Positions 54,297-63,598 of a stretch of 63,598 nt of DNA are shown piece after piece (within the stretch, counting starts at the first letter, position 1; every line of letters begins with the position of its first letter). The stretch spans positions 1 through 63,598 of the forward strand of contig NZ_JAATOM010000030.1 in assembly GCF_019207085.1 (NCBI RefSeq). Reading direction: 5' to 3'. A model generated the notes under the pieces. The model searched no databases, was not told the DNA's origin, and was given only the letters and a program-made list of their open reading frames with translations. The translations under genes and the position numbers were made by a program. The DNA comes from Variovorax sp. dw_308. GTDB taxonomy: Bacteria > Pseudomonadota > Gammaproteobacteria > Burkholderiales > Burkholderiaceae_C.

Positions 54297-54833
54297 TCAG
54301 GATTTGGCGAAGACGTTGCCGAGCGCGAACACCGAGTTGGGTGCGTTGACACGGATCGGCTTGACCACCGGCTGCGGCGAAATCGCGCGCTTCACGACCG
54401 GCTTGTTCTCGACCTGCACGCCCTTGGCCAGCTGGTCGTCGACGAGCTTCTGCAGCGTGACCGAGTCCAGGAATTCGACCATGCGCTGGTTCAGCGAGGC
54501 CCAGAGTTCGTGCGTCATGCAGCGACCGGCTTCGCCGAGGCAGTTTTCCTTGCCCCCGCACTGGGTGGCGTCGATCGGTTCGTCGACCGACACGATGATG
54601 TCGGCCACGGTGATTTCAGAGGCCTTGCGGCCGAGCGAGTAGCCGCCGCCGGGGCCGCGGGTCGATTCGACCAGTTCGTGGCGACGCAGCTTGCCGAACA
54701 GCTGTTCCAGGTAGGACAGCGAAATCTGCTGCCGTTGGCTGATCGCGGCCAGCGTGACCGGACCCGTGTTCTGGCGGAGTGCCAGGTCGATCATCGCAGT
54801 GACCGCAAAACGGCCTTTGGTGGTGAGGCGCAT
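54297..54833 (-). CDS. iscR: Fe-S cluster regulator IscR (Rrf2 family)
   Basis: A 178-residue Rrf2 regulator with an N-terminal winged helix (MRLTTKGRFAVTAMIDLAL) and the three cluster cysteines in CGGKENCLGEAGRC. Holo-IscR represses the isc operon when Fe-S supply is sufficient. A type I IscR site overlaps its promoter region at 54970-54994, supporting autorepression of iscRSUA-hscBA-fdx. The C-terminal 30 residues are extended relative to E. coli IscR. Confidence 0.97.
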   Translation of the reverse strand: MRLTTKGRFAVTAMIDLALRQNTGPVTLAAISQRQQISLSYLEQLFGKLRRHELVESTRGPGGGYSLGRKASEITVADIIVSVDEPIDATQCGGKENCLGEAGRCMTHELWASLNQRMVEFLDSVTLQKLVDDQLAKGVQVENKPVVKRAISPQPVVKPIRVNAPNSVFALGNVFAKS

Positions 54834-54969
54834 CGCAAGCTCCTTGTGTGCTTACCGTTGAAATGACACCGTGCCGGGTAGGCTCGGTAGCGTCGTCTCC
54901 GCCCTTCCCGGCTCTTAACCATTGGTGTTGCTATCCGGTTGGAGCCGGCCCTTCATCGGGAGTTCGGTT

Positions 54970-54994
54970 GTTGTTGACTATTTCGGTCAAGTAT
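54970..54994 (-). promoter_or_regulatory. IscR type I binding site upstream of iscR
   Basis: On the minus strand the 25-bp site begins ATACTTGACC, has an AAA centre, continues TAGTCAACAA and ends C. It matches nearly every position of the E. coli type I consensus (ATASYYGACTR-N3-YAGTCRRSTAT); the mismatches I see are one in the left arm and two at the right end. TTGACC inside it could serve as a -35. It lies about 140 bp before the iscR ATG, leaving a long leader. Confidence 0.78.
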
Positions 54995-55048
54995 ACCAGA
55001 AAGCCCTCCGGCTTGCTCGGGTAAACCCCGATCGGCCGCGGGGAAGAT

Positions 55049-57181
<2,133 letters not shown>

Positions 57182-57339
57182 GGGGTTCGGGAGAAATGCG
57201 GCCCGGTCGGTAAAATTCAAGCGAACTCGTTAGGCTAACCGAGTACGCCGGGATCCGTGCCGGTGTACGGGCCCCGAGCACCTGCGCAAGCCGGGCGACA
57301 CCCCGGCTGCATCGAATTTCATCCGAAGGACTTTTCTCC

Positions 57340-58536
57340 ATGTCTCTGTTCACCGCCGTCGAAATGGCGCCGCGCGACCCGATCCTGGGCCTCAACGAAC
57401 AATTTGCCGCCGACAGCAATCCCAACAAGGTCAACCTGGGCGTCGGCGTCTATTACGACGACAACGGCAAGCTTCCCCTGCTGAACTGCGTGAAAGACGC
57501 GGAAGCCGACATGATGAAGGCGCAGACAGCGCGCGGCTACCTCCCCATCGATGGCATCGTGGCCTATGACAACGCTGTCAAGGGCCTGGTGTTCGGCGCC
57601 GACAGCGAGCCGGTGAAGTCCGGTCGCGTGGCCACCATCCAGGCCATCGGCGGCACCGGCGGCCTCAAGGTGGGCGCGGACTTCCTGAAGAAGCTGAGCC
57701 CGGACGCCACCGTGCTGATCAGCGATCCCAGCTGGGAAAACCACCGCGCGCTGTTCACCAACGCCGGCTTCCCGGTGGAAAGCTACCCCTACTACGACGC
57801 AGCCACGCGCGGCATCGACTTCTACGGCATGCTGGCTGCGCTCAACGCCGCGGCCCCGGGCACCATCGTCGTGCTGCACGCCTGCTGCCACAACCCGACC
57901 GGCTATGACATCACCGCGGCGCAGTGGGACCAGGTCATCGCCGCCGTGAAGGAGCGCAATCTCACGCCCTTCCTCGACATGGCCTACCAGGGCTTCGGCA
58001 ACGGCATCGCCGAAGACGGCGCGGTGATCGGCAAGTTCGTCGAGGCCGGCCTGACCTTCTTCGTCTCGACCTCGTTCTCCAAGAGCTTCAGCCTGTACGG
58101 CGAGCGCGTCGGCGCCCTGTCGGTCCTGTGCGAGAGCAAGGAAGAAGCCGCCCGCGTGCTGTCGCAACTCAAGATCGCGATCCGCACGAACTACAGCAAT
58201 CCGCCGATCCACGGCGGCGCCGTGGTTGCGGCCGTGCTCAACGACCCGGCCCGCCGCGCGGTCTGGGAAGCCGAACTGGCGGAAATGCGCGTCCGCATCA
58301 AGGCCATGCGCCAGAAGTTCGTCGACGGCCTCAAGGCCGCCGGCGTGCAACAGGACATGAGCTTCATCACGACGCAGATCGGCATGTTCAGCTACTCCGG
58401 GCTCAGCAAGGACCAGATGGTGCGTCTGCGCAATGAATTCGGCGTCTACGGCACGGACACTGGCCGCATGTGCGTGGCTGCGCTGAACAGCAAGAACATC
58501 GAATATGTGTGTAGATGTGTCGCCGAGGTGATCTAA
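57340..58536 (+). CDS. Aromatic/aspartate aminotransferase (class I, PLP)
   Basis: A 398-residue class I aminotransferase of the AspC/TyrB subgroup. The PLP lysine is in STSFSKSFSLYGERVG, substrate-carboxylate Arg in the C-terminal GRMCVAALN, and HACCHNPTG is conserved. AspC (aspartate) and TyrB (aromatic) cannot be separated from sequence alone; betaproteobacterial copies are usually named for aromatic substrates. ATG 57340 follows a GAAGGA Shine-Dalgarno region. It diverges from uvrB. Confidence 0.93.
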   Translation: MSLFTAVEMAPRDPILGLNEQFAADSNPNKVNLGVGVYYDDNGKLPLLNCVKDAEADMMKAQTARGYLPIDGIVAYDNAVKGLVFGADSEPVKSGRVATIQAIGGTGGLKVGADFLKKLSPDATVLISDPSWENHRALFTNAGFPVESYPYYDAATRGIDFYGMLAALNAAAPGTIVVLHACCHNPTGYDITAAQWDQVIAAVKERNLTPFLDMAYQGFGNGIAEDGAVIGKFVEAGLTFFVSTSFSKSFSLYGERVGALSVLCESKEEAARVLSQLKIAIRTNYSNPPIHGGAVVAAVLNDPARRAVWEAELAEMRVRIKAMRQKFVDGLKAAGVQQDMSFITTQIGMFSYSGLSKDQMVRLRNEFGVYGTDTGRMCVAALNSKNIEYVCRCVAEVI

Positions 58537-58590
58537 ACAATCACTTTTTGTAGGATTCACCCTACACGCATCGCGGCGCACGCTGATACA

Positions 58591-58601
58591 TTGCACTGCA
58601 A
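58591..58601. promoter_or_regulatory. TTGCA-C-TGCAA palindrome before phaZ
   Basis: A perfect 5+1+5 palindrome, TTGCACTGCAA, lies 25 bp upstream of the phaZ start in the gap after the aminotransferase gene. TGC/GCA-type palindromes are bound by PhaR regulators of PHB genes in other bacteria, so this may be an operator (inference). No regulator gene is nearby. Confidence 0.35.
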
Positions 58602-58625
58602 CATTTACATAACAGGGTGCCCCCG

Positions 58626-60029
58626 ATGCTTTATCAGTTCTACGAAGCGCAGCGCTCCTTGATGGAGCCCTTCTCGGACTTCGCGCAAGCCGCCTCCAAG
58701 CTTTATGCCCCCGGCGCCATCTGGGGCCAGTTGCCGATGGCGCAACGCATGGCGGCGGGCTATGACCTGCTCTATCGCCTCGGCAAGGATTACGAAAAGC
58801 CCGAGTTCAACATCAAGGGCGTGAAGGTCGAAGGCGACGACGTCGTGATTCAGGAGGTCATCGAACTCGACAAGCCCTTCTGCCAGCTGCGCCGCTTCAA
58901 GCGCTTCACCGACGACCCGCAAACCCTCCAGAGGCTGAAGGCGCAGCCTGTGGTGCTGGTGGTGGCGCCGCTGTCGGGTCACTACTCGACCCTGTTGCGC
59001 GACACCGTGCGCACCCTGCTGCAGGGCCACAAGGTCTACATCACCGATTGGAAGAACGCGCGCATCGTGCCGATGTCCGAGGGTGAATTCCACCTCGACG
59101 ACTACGTCAACTATGTGCAGGAGTTCATCCGCCTGCTCCAAGGCGAGTACGGCAACTGCCACGTGGTGAGCGTGTGCCAGCCGACGGTGCCGGTGCTCGC
59201 TGCGGTCTCGCTGATGGCCAGCCGCGGCGAACAGACCCCGCTCACGATGACGATGATGGGCGGCCCCATCGACGCGCGCAAGTCACCGACCGCCGTCAAC
59301 AACCTCGCGACCAACAAGAGCTTCGAATGGTTCGAGAACAACGTGATCTACCGTGTGCCGCAGGGCTTCCCGGGCGAAGGCCGGCGCGTGTATCCCGGCT
59401 TCCTGCAGCACACCGGCTTCGTGGCGATGAACCCCGACCGCCACGCCAGCAGCCACTATGACTACTTCAAGGACCTGATCAAGGGCGACGACGCCAGCGC
59501 CGAGGCGCATCGCAATTTCTACGACGAGTACAACGCCGTGCTGGACATGGACGCGGACTACTACCTCGAAACCATCCGCACGGTGTTCCAGGAGTTCGGC
59601 CTGGTCAACGGCACCTGGGACGTGAAGAACCCGCAAGGACAGGTCGAACGTGTGCGGCCGCAGGACATCCGCACCACCGCGCTCCTGACCGTCGAAGGCG
59701 AACTGGACGACATCTCCGGCTCGGGCCAGACCAAGGCGGCGCATGCGCTCTGCACCGGCATCCCGTCGGCCCAACAAGAGCACTACGAAGCCAAGGGCGC
59801 GGGCCACTACGGCATCTTCAGTGGTCGCCGCTGGCGCGACATGGTGTATCCGAAGGCCGCGGCGTTCATCGCGGCGCATGACCAGCCGCAGAAGCGCGCC
59901 GGCTCGACCACGCCCATCACCGCCGAAGACACCATTCGCGCGCCGCAGAAGCGCGTGGCGCAAGCGGCGACGAAGGCTGTGCGCAAGAGCGCTGCGGCGC
60001 CTGCGAAGACGCGCCGCGCCGCGCGCTGA
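58626..60029 (+). CDS. phaZ: Intracellular polyhydroxybutyrate depolymerase PhaZ
   Basis: A 467-residue granule-bound PHB depolymerase of the Ralstonia PhaZa1 type. The nucleophile is Cys184 in VSVCQPTVPVLA rather than the lipase serine. Candidate Asp and His of the triad lie in VEGELDDISG and GAGHYGIFSG. It mobilises stored polyester to 3-hydroxybutyrate. The C-terminal 40 residues are a basic Ala/Lys/Arg tail. ATG 58626 (MLYQFYEAQRSLMEPF) is the family start; GTG 58617 would add three residues. Confidence 0.95.
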   Translation: MLYQFYEAQRSLMEPFSDFAQAASKLYAPGAIWGQLPMAQRMAAGYDLLYRLGKDYEKPEFNIKGVKVEGDDVVIQEVIELDKPFCQLRRFKRFTDDPQTLQRLKAQPVVLVVAPLSGHYSTLLRDTVRTLLQGHKVYITDWKNARIVPMSEGEFHLDDYVNYVQEFIRLLQGEYGNCHVVSVCQPTVPVLAAVSLMASRGEQTPLTMTMMGGPIDARKSPTAVNNLATNKSFEWFENNVIYRVPQGFPGEGRRVYPGFLQHTGFVAMNPDRHASSHYDYFKDLIKGDDASAEAHRNFYDEYNAVLDMDADYYLETIRTVFQEFGLVNGTWDVKNPQGQVERVRPQDIRTTALLTVEGELDDISGSGQTKAAHALCTGIPSAQQEHYEAKGAGHYGIFSGRRWRDMVYPKAAAFIAAHDQPQKRAGSTTPITAEDTIRAPQKRVAQAATKAVRKSAAAPAKTRRAAR

Positions 60030-60051
60030 TTCCTTTCGGCTGCCGGTTGAC

Positions 60052-60666
60052 ATGACGCCGCTGGCAGTGCGCATCCACGCCGCACTGCCGCAGACGCAGT
60101 GCACCCGCTGCGGCTACCCCGATTGCGCCGGTTATGCCGAGGCCGTCGCCAGCGGCGAAGCCGGCATCCACCAATGCCCGCCGGGCGGCGCCGAAGGCAT
60201 CGAGCGACTGGCCGCGATCACGGGCCAGCCGGTTCGCCCGCTCGGTGCGGAGTTCGGCGTCGAAGGGCCGCGGCGCATGGCCGTGATCGATGAGGCCTGG
60301 TGCATCGGTTGCACCTTGTGCCTGGATGCCTGCCCCACCGATGCCATCCTGGGCATCCACAAGCGCATGCACACCGTGATCGAGCCGCATTGCACTGGCT
60401 GCGAATTGTGCATTCCGGCATGCCCGGTCGACTGCATCTCGCTCGAGGACGTGACGCCGGGGCGCAGCGGCTGGCAGGCCTGGTCGCAACGCCAGGCCCA
60501 GGACGCGCTGAAGCGCTATGCCCTCCATGCCGCTCATCGACCAGCGCGTGGACAGCAAGAATTGACTGAACCAGACGAGGCGCCCGCGCCCGCCGTGGAC
60601 CGCAAGCGCGCCATCGTCGAAGCGGCCCTGGCGCGCGCGCGTGCGACCGCCGCGAAAAGACCATGA
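60052..60666 (+). CDS. RnfB/RsxB-like ferredoxin domain protein
   Basis: A 204-residue iron-sulfur protein. It begins with a Fe-S domain CTRCGYPDCAGYAEAV and a further CPPGG cysteine (the RnfB 4Fe-4S cluster module). Two [4Fe-4S] ferredoxin motifs follow: CIGCTLCLDACPTDAI and CTGCELCIPACPVDCI. The N-terminal membrane helix of true RnfB is missing, and no other rnf gene is near, so it is a stand-alone soluble relative of the type often annotated rsxB in betaproteobacteria. Its stop overlaps the lysE-like start (ATGA). Confidence 0.9.
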   Translation: MTPLAVRIHAALPQTQCTRCGYPDCAGYAEAVASGEAGIHQCPPGGAEGIERLAAITGQPVRPLGAEFGVEGPRRMAVIDEAWCIGCTLCLDACPTDAILGIHKRMHTVIEPHCTGCELCIPACPVDCISLEDVTPGRSGWQAWSQRQAQDALKRYALHAAHRPARGQQELTEPDEAPAPAVDRKRAIVEAALARARATAAKRP

Positions 60667-61295
60667 CCCTCGACACCCTGCTGCTCTTCTTCTTCACCTC
60701 CTTGCTGCTGGCGATCACGCCGGGGCCGACCATGCTGCTGGCGCTGTCGAACGGCATCTCGGGTGGCATGCGGCGCGCAGGCTGGGGCATCGCGGGTGCT
60801 TCGATGGGCAGCGCGACGGTGATCACCGCGGTGGCGCTGGGCCTGGGTTCGTTGATGGCGGCGTCGGAGTTGCTGTTCAACGCGCTGCGGGTGGCGGGGG
60901 TGATCTATCTCGTGTGGCTGGGCGTGAAGCTCTGGCGCACACCGCCGCCAGACGTGCATGCCGCGCTGGCCGAACAAGGCCAGTCGCCGCAAGGCGGACG
61001 CGCCCTGCTGCGCAGCCTTGCGGTGGCCTTGTCGAACCCCAAGTCCGTGTTGTTCTTCGCGGCCTTCCTGCCGCAGTTCATCGATACCGCGCAGCCGCAG
61101 GTCCACCAGTACATGGTGCTCGGCGCAATCTTCGTGTCGCTCGACACCTGCGTGATGCTGGCCTATGCAGGCGCCGGAACGCAGGCCATGCGCTGGCTGT
61201 CCAGGCGCAGCCTGCAGCGGCTCAACCGCGGCTGCGCGGCGGGGATGTGGGCGCTGGCCGCGATGCTCGCGTTCTGGCGCCGGCCTGGCGTCTGA
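60663..61295 (+). CDS. LysE-family amino-acid exporter (RhtB-type)
   Basis: A 210-residue inner-membrane protein with about six hydrophobic segments and the LysE/RhtB hallmark ITPGPTMLLALSNGISGGMRRAGWGIAGASMGS plus ALSNPKSVLFFAAFLPQFI. It exports amino acids or related compounds; the substrate is unknown. It is coupled to the ferredoxin gene by ATGA overlap and converges on the EamA gene. Confidence 0.92.
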   Translation: MTLDTLLLFFFTSLLLAITPGPTMLLALSNGISGGMRRAGWGIAGASMGSATVITAVALGLGSLMAASELLFNALRVAGVIYLVWLGVKLWRTPPPDVHAALAEQGQSPQGGRALLRSLAVALSNPKSVLFFAAFLPQFIDTAQPQVHQYMVLGAIFVSLDTCVMLAYAGAGTQAMRWLSRRSLQRLNRGCAAGMWALAAMLAFWRRPGV

Positions 61296-61307
61296 ACGCG
61301 GGGGCCT

Positions 61308-62228
61308 TCAGGCGCGCGGCTTCCACAGCAGCAGGAGCACGCCCGACAGCACAACCGTGACGGCGCCCCATTCGAACGGCGTGACCGTCTCGCCTGCGAT
61401 CAGCACACCGAGCAGCATCGCGATGACAGGGTTGACGAAGGTGTAGCTCGACGCGAGCGCAGCGGGTGCGCGGGCCAGCAGGACCATGTACGCATTGAAC
61501 GCGACCAGCGAGCCGAACCCCACGAGGTAGGCCCAGGCCGCCACGGCCAGCGGTTGCGGCGGCCAATCGAAGGATTCGCCGTGCAATGCAGACAGCAGCA
61601 TCAGCACGGCGCCGCCGCAGATCATCTCGCTGGCGAAGCCCATCGCGCCGTCGGCCAACGGCAGGGTTCGCTGGCTCAATACGCTGCCGACGGACCAGCA
61701 GATGCAGGCCGTGGCGATGGCCGCCAGGCCGGCAGGAGAGGCCTGGAATCCGCTGCCCTGCGTGAGCAGCAAGACGCCGGCCAGACCCAAAGCGATCCCG
61801 ACCGCTTCGAGCTTGCGCGGCACCACGCCCCAGAACAGGTTCAGCAGCGCGATCATCAGCGGCACGACGGCAATGAAGGCCACGACCAGCCCGGAGCCCA
61901 CCGATACCTCGGCGAAGGCCGTGCCGCCCATGCCGCCGCCCAGCATCAGGCCGCCGATGACCAGCGCGTTGCGCCACTGCTTGCGCGTCGGCCATGCGGC
62001 GCCACGCCAACGCATCCAGGCGGCCAGCAAGGCGCCCGCGACGAGGAATCGCGTGCCCATTTGCAGGAAGGGCGCGAAGCTCAGCAACGCGTACTTGATG
62101 GCCAGGTAGGTCGAGCCCCAGACCAGCCACGTGGCGGCAAGGCAAAGCACCAGCAGCGGCGGCAGGCCGGGGCGCGCGGCAATGGGCGCCCGCTCGTCGG
62201 CGGGCGTGAGTGAATCCAAGGCAGGCAT
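61308..62228 (-). CDS. EamA-family (DMT) transporter
   Basis: A 306-residue membrane protein with about ten hydrophobic segments and two EamA repeats: ATWLVWGSTYLAIKYALL...MGTRFLVAG at the start, and CWSVGSVLSQRTLPL, SYTFVNPVIAMLLGVLIAGE in the second half. It resembles YedA-type drug/metabolite exporters. ATG 62228 has AAGGAA upstream; a TTG 12 codons earlier is less likely. It diverges from an Lrp-type gene that may regulate it. Confidence 0.92.
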   Translation of the reverse strand: MPALDSLTPADERAPIAARPGLPPLLVLCLAATWLVWGSTYLAIKYALLSFAPFLQMGTRFLVAGALLAAWMRWRGAAWPTRKQWRNALVIGGLMLGGGMGGTAFAEVSVGSGLVVAFIAVVPLMIALLNLFWGVVPRKLEAVGIALGLAGVLLLTQGSGFQASPAGLAAIATACICWSVGSVLSQRTLPLADGAMGFASEMICGGAVLMLLSALHGESFDWPPQPLAVAAWAYLVGFGSLVAFNAYMVLLARAPAALASSYTFVNPVIAMLLGVLIAGETVTPFEWGAVTVVLSGVLLLLWKPRA

Positions 62229-62343
62229 CCGGTTCAATTCCTTGCAGGCAGCATAGGCCTCCAATGCTATGAAGGCCGGGCGCGCAAAACCATGCGCGAC
62301 TCACGGTCCTTCATTCAGAATGCCGTGAATTCAAAGGAGATTC

Positions 62344-62841
62344 ATGGACGTGACCTTGAACCCCGCATTGGACGCCTACGACACCCGCATCCTGGCCGAG
62401 CTGCAGGCCGATGCGCGCCTCACGATGGCCGAACTCGGCCGCCGCGTCCACCTGAGCCAGCCGGCGGTCACCGAACGCGTGCGCAAGCTCGAAGCCTGCG
62501 GCGTGATCAGCGGCTATCGCGCGACTGTGGATCTATCGAAGCTCGGCTATGGCATCCGCGCCATCATCCGCGTCGGGCGCGCGGAGTACGCGCGCGTCGT
62601 CAAGCTGGTGCAGCAGACCCCCGAATGCATCAATGCCTACAACGTGACGGGAGACGACAGCTGGGTGCTGGAGATCGCGGTGATCGACGTTGCGCACCTC
62701 GACGCGGTGGTCACGAAGTTCTGCCTGCTGACCGAGACCGCGACCTCGATCATCCTGAATCCCGCGCGCGAGCATCAACCGATGCTGCCGCCGCAGCGCT
62801 CGGATGTGAAGCCGCCGATCCGGAAAGTGACGAATGCCTGA
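62344..62841 (+). CDS. Lrp/AsnC-family transcriptional regulator
   Basis: A 165-residue regulator: an AsnC-type helix-turn-helix (DTRILAELQADARLTMAELGRRVHLSQPAVTERVRKLE, residues about 13-50) and a C-terminal RAM effector domain with VTGDDSWVLEIAV. It has an AAAGGAG Shine-Dalgarno. It diverges from the EamA exporter gene over 115 bp, a common pairing in which an amino-acid-responsive Lrp controls an exporter. Confidence 0.94.
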   Translation: MDVTLNPALDAYDTRILAELQADARLTMAELGRRVHLSQPAVTERVRKLEACGVISGYRATVDLSKLGYGIRAIIRVGRAEYARVVKLVQQTPECINAYNVTGDDSWVLEIAVIDVAHLDAVVTKFCLLTETATSIILNPAREHQPMLPPQRSDVKPPIRKVTNA

Positions 62842-62905
62842 AATCGGCGCGATGGCGACACCGACGGCCCGCCAAGCCGGTTCCGTGGTGTTTCTGGAAA
62901 AAGGC

Positions 62906-63448
62906 TCAATCTGCCGGAGCTGATTGCAACGCGCCGAAGGCCGCGACCACCTCGGGCGGCGCCTGGACGAGTTCGATCAGGACGCCCTCGCCCGCGATCG
63001 GGAATTCGTCGTTCGCCTTCGGGTGGAGGAAGCAGATGTCGAAGCCGGCGGCGCCCTTGCGGATGCCCCCGGGGGCGAAGCGCACGCCCTTGGCGCTCAG
63101 CCATCCGACGGCCACGGGCAGGTCGTCGATCCACAGGCCGATGTGATTGAGCGGCGTGGTGTGCACCGCCGGCTTCTTGTCGGGGTCGAGCGGCTGCATC
63201 AGGTCGACCTCGACCTTGAACGGGCCGCTGCCGATGGCGCAGATGTCTTCATCGACGTTCTCGCGTTCGCTGCGGAAAGTGCCGGTGACCTCGAGGCCGA
63301 GCATCTCGACCCAGAGCTTCTGCAGGCGCAGCTTGTCCGGGCCGCCGATCGCGATCTGCTGGATGCCCAGCACCTTGAAGGGGCGCAGGGGCGTTGCCCC
63401 CACGAGCGGGCTGCTCGCGCCTTGGTTCGTGCTCGTGTTCGTGTTCAT
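62906..63448 (-). CDS. VOC-family (glyoxalase/epimerase-like) protein
   Basis: A 180-residue VOC-fold protein, with paired beta-alpha-beta units: VLGIQQIAIGGPDKLRLQKLWVEMLGLE and LNHIGLWIDDLPVAVGWLSAKGVRF, plus a metal-ligand Glu region ELVQAPPEV. Its ATG overlaps the stop of the upstream biotin carboxylase gene (ATGA). That context suggests a methylmalonyl-CoA epimerase-like or lactoylglutathione-lyase-like role in propionate metabolism (inference). The first 20 residues are Ser/Thr/Gly-rich and poorly conserved. Confidence 0.88.
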   Translation of the reverse strand: MNTNTSTNQGASSPLVGATPLRPFKVLGIQQIAIGGPDKLRLQKLWVEMLGLEVTGTFRSERENVDEDICAIGSGPFKVEVDLMQPLDPDKKPAVHTTPLNHIGLWIDDLPVAVGWLSAKGVRFAPGGIRKGAAGFDICFLHPKANDEFPIAGEGVLIELVQAPPEVVAAFGALQSAPAD

Positions 63449-63598
63449 GCGAACTCCAGGATCACCTGGTCCACCGCGAGCGACTCGCCCTTGTCCGCCG
63501 AGATCGTACCGACCACGCCATCGTGCGAGGCAAACAGCACGTTCTCCATCTTCATCGCCTCGATCACCGCGAGCTTCTCGCCCGCCTGCACCTTCTGG
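63445..63598 (-). CDS. Biotin-dependent carboxylase alpha subunit, 3' end only
   Basis: Only the last 50 codons are inside the window. They form the end of a biotinyl domain with the biotinylated lysine in VIEAMKMENVLF, ending VDQVILEFA. This is the C-terminal carrier domain of an acyl-CoA carboxylase alpha chain; the coupled VOC gene favours propionyl-CoA carboxylase (pccA), but acetyl- or methylcrotonyl-CoA carboxylase cannot be excluded. Confidence 0.85.
   Translation of the reverse strand, partial: QKVQAGEKLAVIEAMKMENVLFASHDGVVGTISADKGESLAVDQVILEFA

Noticed and set aside
57226..57243. Near-palindrome around CTCGTTAGGCTAACCGAG in the uvrB-tyrB gap as a LexA operator
   Set aside because: It lacks the CTGT/ACAG ends of LexA boxes and has an asymmetric arm.

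Overview
The window is dense, GC-rich proteobacterial chromosome. Gene content and order point to a betaproteobacterium of the order Burkholderiales, most likely a Comamonadaceae member close to Variovorax (inference). Supporting features are a full iscRSUA-hscBA-fdx operon, a cysteine-nucleophile intracellular PHB depolymerase, a cbb3 oxidase locus with an adjacent Fe-S FNR and hemN, and a propionyl-CoA carboxylase alpha subunit followed by a VOC protein. Nearly all of the window is coding; long antisense reading frames are GC artefacts.

Layout. 1-14.4 kb is housekeeping: the pyruvate dehydrogenase genes aceF (partial) and aceE, a divergent FixL/FixJ-like two-component pair, folD, oligopeptidase prlC, a DUF4124/glutaredoxin protein, rpiA and pyrD, a YqjD/YqjE-like membrane stress pair and an LhgO-like oxidase. 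14.5-45.7 kb is a large low-oxygen/energy-stress block. It holds two hemerythrins, four universal stress proteins, a Nudix hydrolase, acs, a DUF485-actP operon, a DUF1275 protein, an AcuC-like deacetylase with phosphoketolase, an OTCase-like protein that has lost its catalytic motifs, an APH/P-loop kinase fusion, an OmpR regulator with a hybrid PAS-GAF kinase, two Crp/Fnr regulators, a TauE/DsbD_2-like membrane protein, hemN, and the complete cbb3 oxidase locus (ccoI-S-N-O-Q-P-G-H plus one extra small membrane gene).

Ten 14-bp FNR/Anr-type sites (TTGAT-N4-ATCAA and close variants) lie between 15.37 and 45.20 kb, and I saw none elsewhere. Most sit in divergent intergenic regions. For nearly every flanking gene a -10-like hexamer falls where a class II FNR promoter would put it. 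The block therefore reads as one FNR regulon that carries its own regulator. The proposed logic is: cbb3 oxidase for microoxic respiration, oxygen-independent haem synthesis, acetyl-phosphate/acetate recycling through phosphoketolase and Acs (with a deacetylase that could reactivate Acs), and stress proteins for dormancy.

45.7-48.5 kb is a small accessory island beside tRNA-Val(CAC). It holds a two-gene RloA/RloB-like pair (SMC/ABC-type AAA ATPase plus TOPRIM-like protein, a probable phage-defence module), a phospholipase D remnant, a tiny membrane ORF and the frameshifted C-terminus of a tyrosine integrase abutting the tRNA. 48.6-63.6 kb returns to core genes: dnaQ, the isc operon with an upstream IscR type I site, uvrB, an aromatic/aspartate aminotransferase, phaZ, an RnfB-like ferredoxin, LysE and EamA transporters, an Lrp regulator, a VOC protein and the 3' end of a biotin carboxylase (pccA-like).
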